NCBI GenBank assembly: GCA_964417925.1 | Contig: CAYQJV010000069.1 | Location: 1 to 5,451, forward strand | Reading direction: 5' to 3' | DNA: 5,451 nt | Source: CAYQJV01 sp964417925 | Lineage (GTDB): Bacteria; Hydrothermota; Tepidihabitantia; B3-TA06; CAYQJV01 | Part shown: positions 1 through 5,442 of the stretch, piece by piece | Layout of the letters: every line of letters begins with the position of its first letter | Position numbering within the stretch: position 1 is the first letter of the stretch | Position numbers and translations under genes: made by a program | Notes under the pieces: model-generated | Database searches by the model: none | What the model was told of the DNA's origin: nothing | The model's input: the letters and a program-made list of their open reading frames with translations, nothing else

Positions 1-37
1 GGAGAAGCAATATAATTGAAAGGCTTAACCTGTTCAT
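1..37 (-). CDS. Start of a secreted protein (partial, runs off the window)
   Basis: Only the first 12 codons are present, reading MNRLSLSIILLL. A short start with one Arg followed by a run of Ile/Leu is typical of the beginning of a Sec signal peptide, so the product is probably exported. The ATG lies in an ATGA overlap with the stop codon of the upstream envelope gene, and a strong Shine-Dalgarno (GGAGGTG) sits 5 bases before it. The two genes are therefore almost certainly cotranscribed, and translation may be coupled. The frame is open to the window edge. Nothing can be said about the mature protein. The call rests on RBS, overlap and signal-peptide character together, since 12 codons alone would not be enough. 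Confidence 0.7.
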   Translation of the reverse strand, partial: MNRLSLSIILLL

Positions 38-861
38 TGAGCACCTCCTTTTATTGCTATTTTAAAATAAACTCCGGTAAATACTACATCAAGAGGGTCT
101 AACCATTTTACGGGATAGGTAGCATCATTCCAGAACTCCCATGAACTACCCATTTTCACCTCTATTGCAAAAATAATTTTTAAATAAGGGGGGATAAGAG
201 GAGTTTCTTCTTCCAATCCCAAACCTAAAACTACTCCCCGCCCTTTATTTTTTACTACAAAAGTAGTATAGGTATCCTCCTGAGAGCGATATTCCTCAAA
301 TACCCCTTTGGTTTCTACATATCCTATGGAGAATGAAAGCCCTGGGTTTTTTTTATTTTTGAAAAATAATGAAAATTCATTTCCCCACAATGTATAATCG
401 CTCCTATGCCAAGTCCATCTATCGTAAGGAAGAACAAAAATATTGCTCCATATTCCTGTGAATTTATGCTTTAATGGTGTATACACTATTCCTATTTCAA
501 GATTTTTGTTTATTATGTAAGAAACAAATCCTTTTATAGAAGAAAACCAATAGAATCTTGCACTGGGGTCTAAGGGAGGTGTTTCATATTTGCCCAAATC
601 CTCCCCTGTCCAGCACACCCCTCCGGAATACCCTATCCCAAAGCTCAATTTCCTATACCAGGGCAAATCCTTTATCTTTTCCCACCTCTCCTTTGCTATT
701 CTCTCTTTTATAGTATCTCTTTTCATAGCCATCCCTATGAGACACCCTGCAGTGGGCATAAGACAGCAACACCCATATAACTCTCCAGGTTGTGAAAAAG
801 CCCTGAACAAAACACCTGTGAAAAGAATCCCCAAAATCAATCTATTTTTGGAAATTCTCAT
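34..861 (-). CDS. Secreted, probable outer-membrane beta-barrel protein of unknown family
   Basis: 275 residues; I do not recognise the family. Residues 1-23 form a signal peptide: Arg2/Lys5/Arg7, a hydrophobic core at 8-19, and a likely cut near Ala-Phe-Ser before Gln24. Next comes an odd cysteine cluster, CCC at 31-33 with a further Cys at 40, in a Gly/Pro/Met-rich stretch. A charged, probably helical segment follows (48-66). From about residue 70 to the end the chain is a series of short alternating strands rich in Tyr, Trp, Phe and Gly (for example KLSFGIGYSG, NEFSLFFKN, LSFSIGYVE, VVLGLGL, LKIIFAIEV, and VVFTGVYFKIAI near the end). This pattern suits an outer-membrane beta-barrel of roughly 8-10 strands. 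The start at 861 is supported by a strong promoter that places the transcription start at the ATG itself. The gene overlaps the next secreted gene by 4 bp. A barrel is an inference from pattern; a soluble periplasmic beta protein is possible. Confidence 0.8.
   Translation of the reverse strand: MRISKNRLILGILFTGVLFRAFSQPGELYGCCCLMPTAGCLIGMAMKRDTIKERIAKERWEKIKDLPWYRKLSFGIGYSGGVCWTGEDLGKYETPPLDPSARFYWFSSIKGFVSYIINKNLEIGIVYTPLKHKFTGIWSNIFVLPYDRWTWHRSDYTLWGNEFSLFFKNKKNPGLSFSIGYVETKGVFEEYRSQEDTYTTFVVKNKGRGVVLGLGLEEETPLIPPYLKIIFAIEVKMGSSWEFWNDATYPVKWLDPLDVVFTGVYFKIAIKGGAQ
43..49 (-). promoter_or_regulatory. Shine-Dalgarno of the partial downstream gene
   Basis: On the minus strand this reads GGAGGTG, 5 bases before the ATG at 37-35 and inside the last codons of the upstream gene. 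It is a near-perfect anti-SD match, so this organism uses Shine-Dalgarno initiation for genes inside operons. That contrasts with the promoter-proximal genes here, which appear to have no leader at all. Confidence 0.75.
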
Positions 862-867
862 CTTTTA

Positions 868-895
868 ATTATACCATTTTGGTTTTTGGAGTCAA
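868..895 (-). promoter_or_regulatory. Promoter of the envelope gene, predicted leaderless
   Basis: On the minus strand there is TTGACT (895-890), a 16-bp spacer and a perfect TATAAT (873-868). Only 6 bases (862-867) separate the -10 box from the ATG at 861. Since transcription normally starts about 7 bases after the -10 hexamer, the message should begin at the start codon, with no room for a Shine-Dalgarno. The boxes are seen directly; the leaderless start is inferred. Confidence 0.8.
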
Positions 896-1153
896 CAGGA
901 AATGTAGAATTCCATAACATTTTAGCCGCGAAGTTTATTCTTTACCCATCCGTTCAAAAAGTATTTTTATTAAACTTCTCCATAAAATCCCTCGCACTTT
1001 ATCTACTCCTCTTTGTTTTTGGCGCCCGAGATAAAGGACCCCAAAGCCCTTGCCTTTATTTATATTATAAATTCCTTTTTTCAAGGTACAATCCAATATC
1101 TTTTTGAAATTTTTCAGGAAAACGTTTTTTACCAAAAATAAACAATAAATTTT
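896..1153. other. Divergent intergenic stretch, no supported gene
   Basis: About 260 bases lie between the two divergent promoters. A 66-codon minus-strand frame (935-1135) and a 73-codon plus-strand frame (886-1107) are open, but neither has a Shine-Dalgarno or recognisable protein features. The minus frame is Lys/Arg/Gly-rich and could be a small basic protein or a gene remnant. There is a local G+C-richer patch around 1020-1060 (GGCGCCCGAG and a run of CCCC). I see no tRNA, no convincing hairpin, and no T-box ahead of the synthetase operon. Confidence 0.5.
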
Positions 1154-1181
1154 TTGACTTTTTGTAAACTTTTATTATCCT
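1154..1181 (+). promoter_or_regulatory. Promoter of the HD-glyQ-glyS operon, predicted leaderless
   Basis: TTGACT (1154-1159), a 16-bp spacer, and TATCCT (1176-1181) as the -10 box, then 6 bases and ATG at 1188. The spacing is identical to the divergent envelope promoter. The -10 box is weaker (TAnnnT rule only), but the match in layout supports it. Transcription should start at or within a base or two of the ATG, so the operon's first gene would be read from a leaderless message. This leaves no space for a T-box or riboswitch. Confidence 0.7.
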
Positions 1182-1187
1182 TTAGAG

Positions 1188-1733
1188 ATGGAAAGAAAAG
1201 AAATTCTTGCATGGATAGATGAAAATATTAAAAATAAAAATCTAAAGAAACACATGCTTGCTGTGGAAGCATGCATGAGACATTTGGCAAGAAAATTTGG
1301 AGAGGATGAAAATAAGTGGGGAATAGCGGGGCTTGTTCATGATATAGACTACGAGAAGACCAAAGACACTCCAGAAAAACACGGTCTTGTTTCTGCAGAA
1401 ATGCTTTCAGAAAAAGGTTTTAACGAGGAGATAATAAACGCAGTGAAAGCACATGCAGGTAAAAAAAGACCTCAAGCAAAAATAGAAATAGCTCTTTATG
1501 CAGTTGACCCGTTAACAGGATTAATAGTAGCCTCTGCATTGATGCACCCTGAAAAAAAACTAAAGGCTCTTGATACAGGATTTGTATTAAGAAGATTCAA
1601 AGAAAAAAGATTTGCTGCAGGAGCCAATAGAGAACAGATTAAAAAATGCGAAGAGCTTGGACTCTCTCTTGAAGAGTTCATAGAGGTGTGCCTTTCTGCA
1701 ATGAAAGAGATATCACAAGACCTTGAATTATGA
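1188..1733 (+). CDS. HD-domain metal-dependent phosphohydrolase
   Basis: 181 residues, predicted cytoplasmic with no signal peptide. The HD-superfamily metal site is complete: His22 (KKHMLAVEACM), the paired His51-Asp52 in GLVHDIDYE, and a distal Asp107 in ALYAVDPLTGL. His65 and His89 lie where extra ligands are often found. HD proteins hydrolyse phosphate esters such as nucleotides; the substrate here cannot be read from the sequence. Length and layout match the small stand-alone HDIG-type hydrolases, and there is no fused sensor or nucleotidyltransferase domain. It is the first gene of the operon. The start is set by the promoter 6 bases upstream. Its TGA stop overlaps the glyQ ATG as ATGA, so the two are translationally linked. 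A link to glycine or tRNA metabolism is suggested only by position. Confidence 0.9.
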   Translation: MERKEILAWIDENIKNKNLKKHMLAVEACMRHLARKFGEDENKWGIAGLVHDIDYEKTKDTPEKHGLVSAEMLSEKGFNEEIINAVKAHAGKKRPQAKIEIALYAVDPLTGLIVASALMHPEKKLKALDTGFVLRRFKEKRFAAGANREQIKKCEELGLSLEEFIEVCLSAMKEISQDLEL

Positions 1734-2581
1734 TAGGATTTCAAGAGATTGTTTTAAAATTACAGAAATATTGGACAGAAAAAGGATGCATACTTTTCCA
1801 ACCTTACAATTCTGAAGTAGGAGCAGGGACTTTTAACCCCGCAACATTTCTAAAAGTGCTTGATAAAAAACCCTGGAATGTATGTTATGTAGAACCCTCA
1901 AAAAGACCGAGAGACGGGAGGTATGCAGAGAATCCCTTAAGGGTTCAACAGTACTGGCAGTTTCAAGTGATCTTAAAACCTGCCCCAGAAAATTCTCAAC
2001 AACTTTATCTTAAAAGTCTTGAAGCTCTTGGAATAAATTTAAAGGAACATGATATAAGATTTATTGAAGATGACTGGGAATCTCCTACACTTGGAGCATG
2101 GGGTCTGGGGTGGGAAGTTCAATTGGATGGAATAGAAATCACCCAGTTTACATACTTTCAACAGGTAGGAGGAATTGATTTAAGACTAATTCCTGTTGAA
2201 CTTACCTATGGACTTGAAAGAATAGCAATGTTTTTGCAGGATGTTTCATCCATATTTGATGTGCGATGGGATGGAGGGCTTACATGGGGAGATGTATATA
2301 AAAGAAATGAAAAAGAGTTTTCAAAATACAACTTTGAACTTGTGGATATAGAAGCTACTAAAAAACAATTTGAATATTATGAAAAAGAATGTCAGAAATT
2401 GCTATCTTACGATCTCGTTTATCCTGCCTATGACTGTGTAATAAAATGCTCGCATCTTTTTAATCTTCTCGATGCACGAGGAGCCATAAGTGTAAACGAA
2501 AGAACAGGATATATACTTAGAGTAAGAAAACTTGCAAATGCAGTTGCAAAAAAATATATTGAAACAGAAGAAAATGAATGA
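1730..2581 (+). CDS. glyQ: Glycyl-tRNA synthetase alpha subunit
   Basis: 283 residues, close to the family's usual 280-305. With GlyS it forms the bacterial alpha2beta2 class II enzyme that activates glycine with ATP and charges tRNA-Gly; the alpha subunit carries the catalytic core. Visible signatures are FQPYNSEVGAGTFNPATF (23-40), the motif-2 region YVEPSKRPRDGRYAENP (53-69) followed by QFQVILKP (77-84), EDDWESPTLGAWGLGWEV (113-130), the glycine-pocket region ITQFTYFQQVGG (137-148), and motif 3 LTYGLERIAMFLQ (158-170). The end has SHLFNLLDARGAISVNERTGY (241-261), typical of GlyQ. Small departures from the usual text occur in motif 2, where Arg61 and Ala66 sit in RDGRYAENP and the family usually reads TDGRYGENP. 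The start overlaps the upstream stop as ATGA; no Shine-Dalgarno is seen, which points to coupled translation. Confidence 0.98.
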   Translation: MIGFQEIVLKLQKYWTEKGCILFQPYNSEVGAGTFNPATFLKVLDKKPWNVCYVEPSKRPRDGRYAENPLRVQQYWQFQVILKPAPENSQQLYLKSLEALGINLKEHDIRFIEDDWESPTLGAWGLGWEVQLDGIEITQFTYFQQVGGIDLRLIPVELTYGLERIAMFLQDVSSIFDVRWDGGLTWGDVYKRNEKEFSKYNFELVDIEATKKQFEYYEKECQKLLSYDLVYPAYDCVIKCSHLFNLLDARGAISVNERTGYILRVRKLANAVAKKYIETEENE

Positions 2582-4631
2582 AAAAGATCTCTTAATTGAA
2601 ATAGGATGCGAAGAAATTCCAGCAGGGTTCATCTTACCTGCTGTGCAGTTTCTTGAAAACAAATTTAGAGAATTATTTGACGATAAAAAAATAAAATATG
2701 AGAAAATTGAAAAGTTTGCAACTCCAAGGAGACTTGCAATTTTGGTTAAAAATCTTTCAGCCTTTACAGAAACAGAAGAAAAAGAATACCAAGGTCCTCC
2801 TGCCCATATTGCTTATGATGAAAATGGAGAACTTACTATTGCTGGAAGGAAGTTTATAGAGGCCAAAAAAGCAAAGATTGAGCAGGCATTTTTAAAAGAT
2901 ACTCCAAAGGGAAAATATCTTTTTGTAAAAAAGATAGAGGGTGGAGAGAAAACTGAAGATATCTTAAAAAAAGAAATTCCCCAGATAATTGAGAAGATTC
3001 CTTTCCCAAAAACAATGAAATGGGGAGAACAAATAAAATTTGCAAGACCAATAAGATGGATTGTTGGGCTTTTTGGAGAAAAAATACTTGATATAGAGGT
3101 CGCTGGAATAAAAGCATCAAATAGAACCTTTTCAAATAGAAATTTAGAAAAAGAAATAGAAATAAAACACCCTGCAGAGTATGAAACATTGCTTGAAAAA
3201 AATTATGTAATTGCTGGATTTGAAAAAAGGAAAAACATGCTTTACGAGTTGTTAAAAAAATCTGCCTGCTCTGTAGGTGGAGTACTTGTGGAAAACGAAG
3301 AACTTCTAAACGAGGTCACAAACCTTGTAGAATATCCTGTGGTGGTAATCTGTGAATTTAATGAGAGATTTACATTTCTTCCAAAAGATGTGCTTGTAAC
3401 AGCTCTTGCAAAACACCAGAGAGCCTTTTCAATTGAAGATAGTGAAGGAAACCTAAAGAGAAAATTCATTGTGATTTTAAACAATCCCTTTGCAGTAAAA
3501 GAAAAAGTAAAACCTTGGTTTGAAAGAATGGTTATCTCAAGGCTTGAAGATGCAGAATTCTACATAAAAGAAGATTTAAAAAAAGGACTTTTACCCCTTG
3601 TAGAGGAAGAAAAGAAAGTAACCTGGATAGAGGGATTAGGAACTCTTTACGATAAAACTCAGAGATTACTTAAACTTGGTGAAATTTTCATACAATATAT
3701 AAAAGATGCTTCACTTCCTGTGTACAAAAAGGTAGCCTTTTTATCAAAGGCAGATTTGCTTTCAAATCTTGTAAGAGAAAAAGAGTTCACTTCTTTACAG
3801 GGAACCGCTGGAAAAGAGTACCTTTTAAAACTTGGAGAAGATAAAAAAGTAGCAATTGCAGTAGAAGACCAATATCTTCCAAGATATCAGGGCGACATTC
3901 TTCCAAGAACTGCAGAAGGAGCATTACTTTCAATTCTTGACAAAGCGGATAATATATATGCTTCATTTTTAAAAGGAGAAATTCCAAAAGGTTCCAGAGA
4001 TCCGTTTGGCTTAAGAAGACAATTAACAGGTATATTTTTAATAATCTTAGACAGAAAAATACACATATCTTTATTTGAAATATTTGAAAACGTAAAACAA
4101 CTCTTTGGTAAAGATGGAGAAACCATCCAAAGAATAAAAGACTTCATAAAGGAAAGAGAAAAAACCTTTTTTATTGATAGAGGATTTAAATATGATATGG
4201 TGGATGCAGTGCTTTCTATAGTGGAAGATGATGTATACGATGCATTCCTGAGATTACAGGCATTAAAAAGTATTGAAAAAGAAGAAGATTTTGAAAAACT
4301 CGTAATAGGGCAAAAAAGAATATCAAATATATTAAAAAACATAGAAATAAAGGGGAAAATACAAGAGGAACTTTTTGAAAAAGAAGAAGAGAAAAGGCTT
4401 TTTGAAAAAGCCAATGAAATTGAGCCATTTTTAAAAGAAAGTATAAAACACAGAAAATACAAAAATTCAATAGAGTTTTTAATCTCTTTAAGACCTTACA
4501 TAGACAAATTTTTTGATCACGTTTTTGTAATGACAGAGAATGAAGAAATAAGAAATAATAGACTCTCCCTCTTAAAGTACTTAAGGAATCTCTTCCTTAC
4601 CTTTGCAGATTTCTCAAAAATAGCAATGTAA
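2574..4631 (+). CDS. glyS: Glycyl-tRNA synthetase beta subunit
   Basis: 685 residues from this start (E. coli GlyS has 689). The beta subunit binds tRNA-Gly and completes the alpha2beta2 enzyme. Landmarks in order: LLIEIGCEEIPAG (6-18), FATPRRLAILV (48-58), MKWGEQIKFARPIRWIVGLFG (148-168), LLNEVTNLVEYPV (244-256), LPKDVLVTALAKHQRAF (269-285), SRLEDAEFYIKEDL (322-335), the HD-like domain region SKADLLSNLVREKEFTSLQG (391-410), YLPRYQGDILP (434-444), GSRDPFGLRRQLTGI (473-487), and the C-terminal anticodon-binding-type domain ending PYIDKFFDHVFVM (641-653) and NRLSLLKYLRNLFLTFADFSKIA. I chose the ATG at 2574 because MNEKDLLIEIGCEE matches the family N-terminus. An in-frame ATG at 2532 would add 14 Gln/Lys-rich residues that the family lacks. 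It overlaps glyQ by 8 bp; only a weak purine run precedes it. No clear terminator follows. Confidence 0.97.
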   Translation: MNEKDLLIEIGCEEIPAGFILPAVQFLENKFRELFDDKKIKYEKIEKFATPRRLAILVKNLSAFTETEEKEYQGPPAHIAYDENGELTIAGRKFIEAKKAKIEQAFLKDTPKGKYLFVKKIEGGEKTEDILKKEIPQIIEKIPFPKTMKWGEQIKFARPIRWIVGLFGEKILDIEVAGIKASNRTFSNRNLEKEIEIKHPAEYETLLEKNYVIAGFEKRKNMLYELLKKSACSVGGVLVENEELLNEVTNLVEYPVVVICEFNERFTFLPKDVLVTALAKHQRAFSIEDSEGNLKRKFIVILNNPFAVKEKVKPWFERMVISRLEDAEFYIKEDLKKGLLPLVEEEKKVTWIEGLGTLYDKTQRLLKLGEIFIQYIKDASLPVYKKVAFLSKADLLSNLVREKEFTSLQGTAGKEYLLKLGEDKKVAIAVEDQYLPRYQGDILPRTAEGALLSILDKADNIYASFLKGEIPKGSRDPFGLRRQLTGIFLIILDRKIHISLFEIFENVKQLFGKDGETIQRIKDFIKEREKTFFIDRGFKYDMVDAVLSIVEDDVYDAFLRLQALKSIEKEEDFEKLVIGQKRISNILKNIEIKGKIQEELFEKEEEKRLFEKANEIEPFLKESIKHRKYKNSIEFLISLRPYIDKFFDHVFVMTENEEIRNNRLSLLKYLRNLFLTFADFSKIAM

Positions 4632-4637
4632 ATAATA

Positions 4638-4775
4638 TTTTAATTTCTCCTCTTTGCCATCTCTACAATCCCATACATGATAGCCTTTATCAAACTCTCT
4701 CATAACCATCCCAAAAACATCATAAACTTTAACACATGTATCAGTATAAATATGCAAAACATCCCTAAGTATACC
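4638..4775 (-). pseudogene. Remnant of a secreted protein's C-terminal FlgD-like sorting domain (second copy)
   Basis: On the minus strand one frame reads ILRDVLHIYTDT, then VKVYDVFG (4733-4710), MREFDKGYHVWD (4703-4668), and a degraded RDGKEEKLKYY. This follows the layout of FlgD-like/type-IX-type C-terminal domains: a strand with xVxVYDVxG, a short linker, a Gly then Trp-Asp-x-x-Asp turn, and normally an SG-V/I-YF strand. Here the last strand is eroded to LKYYL and no start codon or leader exists. The frame runs on into the end of glyS, convergent with it. It differs from the other copy further right, so it comes from another protein or another subtype. Domain identity is by pattern only. 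Confidence 0.6.
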
Positions 4776-4812
4776 ATGTTGACTTAAGAAACATATTAAA
4801 ATGAAAACCTTT

Positions 4813-5084
4813 CTATGAAGTTTCCTCTGCAGGTAATTTGGGAGTCATAAATGCATCAGCTATGACTATTTTCCTTTTTAATTGTTAAACTCTTGTATCC
4901 TTTGTATCTATTAATGCAAAGTAAAAACCTGTATGAACCTACCCATTGCTATGAGGGTCAGCAACTACAGTAAAGTATTCAGGAGATGTTGCCCCACACT
5001 ATCTCTCCAGTATATATCTTTCTCATACCCTGAACTCTTTATTAAAATCACAGGAACTATCTCAGCATAAATCCAACTAATTAT
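4813..5084 (-). pseudogene. Broken Ig-like segments of a secreted protein
   Basis: Two overlapping minus-strand frames read like protein but are broken. The first (5084-4965) has AEIVPVILIKSSGYEKDIYW and then RDSVG. The second (4998-4813) has SPEYFTVVADPHSNG, an in-frame TAG (4941-4939), VHTGFYFALIDTK, a TAA (4887-4885), then IVIADAFMTPKLPAEETS and a TAG. The alternating hydrophobic pattern, SSGYE..., FTVVADP... and FYFALIDTKG, resembles the Ig-like beta domains that precede sorting domains in secreted peptidases and other surface proteins of FCB-type bacteria. There is at least one frameshift and two internal stops, and no start or RBS. With the sorting-domain remnant at 4638-4775 it probably represents the tail of one dead gene. 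Family assignment is inference; that it once coded is fairly convincing. Confidence 0.55.
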
Positions 5085-5090
5085 TTAAAC

Positions 5091-5285
5091 TTATCTAAGC
5101 ATTACCATCTTCCTTGTCTTTTTATAATCCTTTGTAGACATATGCAGAAAATACACTCCAGAAGAACACCTTCTTCCATGATCGTCCTCCCCTCTCCAGT
5201 ATAACCTGTATATTCCAGGTCTTACAACTCTATTTACAAGGGTCCTTACAAGTGTACCAGAAACATCGTATATTTTTAAAGAAAC
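5091..5285 (-). pseudogene. Remnant of a C-terminal FlgD-like/type-IX sorting domain (first copy)
   Basis: The minus strand reads VSLKIYDVSG (5285-5256), TLVRTLVN, then PGIYRLYWRGEDDHG (5219-5178), CSSGVYFLHMST and KKTRKMVMLR before a TAA at 5093-5091. This is a nearly perfect FlgD-like C-terminal sorting domain, including the xGxYxxxWxGxDxxG turn, the SGVYF strand and the usual basic KMVxLR ending. Such domains direct secreted proteins through the type IX system in Bacteroidota and occur widely in related candidate phyla. Upstream, the frame is cut by TAG (5288-5286) and TAA (5303-5301) around a GGSI that still fits the domain's first strand. No parent protein is left, so this is the surviving 3' end of a lost secreted-protein gene. 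Open sequence further upstream (to about 5375) in the same frame has no clear identity. Confidence 0.75.
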
Positions 5286-5341
5286 CTATATACTGCCTCC
5301 TTAATAAATCCACATACCATGTGGTACCTCTAATAATTCCC

Positions 5342-5398
5342 TTACAAACATACTATAATACCTGTCCCAATTATCACAAGATCATAGTTTTTTTCTAT
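5342..5398 (-). pseudogene. Dead 5' end of a Rossmann-type (FAD/NAD-binding) oxidoreductase gene
   Basis: Behind a promoter and a strong Shine-Dalgarno, the frame reads ATA then EKNYDLVIIGTGIIVCL and TAA (5344-5342). YDLVIIGTG is the typical first beta strand and glycine loop of flavoproteins such as thioredoxin-reductase-like or dihydrolipoamide-dehydrogenase-like enzymes, which begin exactly this way a few residues after Met. The start codon position holds ATA (5398-5396), most simply an ATG that has mutated. The third glycine of GxGxxG is missing and the frame ends after 18 codons. I read it as the preserved beginning of a cytoplasmic enzyme gene whose body was deleted, since secreted-protein remnants follow at once. 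The stretch is short, so chance resemblance is not excluded. Confidence 0.45.
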
Positions 5399-5402
5399 CA
5401 GG

Positions 5403-5409
5403 ACCTCCT
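5403..5409 (-). promoter_or_regulatory. Shine-Dalgarno of the dead flavoprotein gene
   Basis: The minus strand reads AGGAGGT, 4 bases before the ATA that stands where a start codon is expected. The strength and spacing of this site support the view that a gene once began here. Confidence 0.55.
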
Positions 5410-5414
5410 TTAAA

Positions 5415-5442
5415 AGTTTATGCAGGTTTTAGGTAAAGTCAA
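5415..5442 (-). promoter_or_regulatory. Promoter facing the decayed region
   Basis: On the minus strand: TTGACT (5442-5437), 16-bp spacer, TAAACT (5420-5415). The -35 box and the spacer length are the same as in the two promoters at 868-895 and 1154-1181. Unlike them, it has a leader with a Shine-Dalgarno before the (mutated) start. It may still fire into the pseudogene remnants. Confidence 0.55.

Noticed and set aside
886..1107. 73-codon plus-strand open frame
   Set aside because: It starts inside the minus-strand promoter and has no RBS; the Leu/Phe/Tyr-rich text looks like antisense or random translation.
935..1135. 66-codon minus-strand open frame between the divergent promoters
   Set aside because: No Shine-Dalgarno, promoter or recognisable motif. 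The composition could come from chance in A+T-rich DNA; kept only as a remark in the intergenic entry.
1060..1190. T-box or other leader ahead of the glycyl-tRNA synthetase operon
   Set aside because: The promoter lies so close to the first ATG that there is no leader; no T-box sequence or terminator hairpin is visible.
2532..2573. Upstream in-frame ATG giving glyS 14 extra residues
   Set aside because: The extra residues (Gln/Lys-rich) are simply glyQ sequence in another frame. Family alignment begins with the LLIEIG...EE segment, which the ATG at 2574 fits.
3887..4470. Long minus-strand open frames inside glyS
   Set aside because: Antisense shadows of an A-rich gene: Ser/Phe/Leu-rich, no RBS, overlapping a well-conserved coding region.
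4632..4680. Rho-independent terminator after glyS
   Set aside because: The A+T-rich stretch has no convincing G+C stem followed by a T run.
4779..4802. TTGACT ... TAAAAT on the plus strand, a possible promoter
   Set aside because: The spacer is only 12 bp, and the following ATG opens a very short frame. It lies inside pseudogene sequence.
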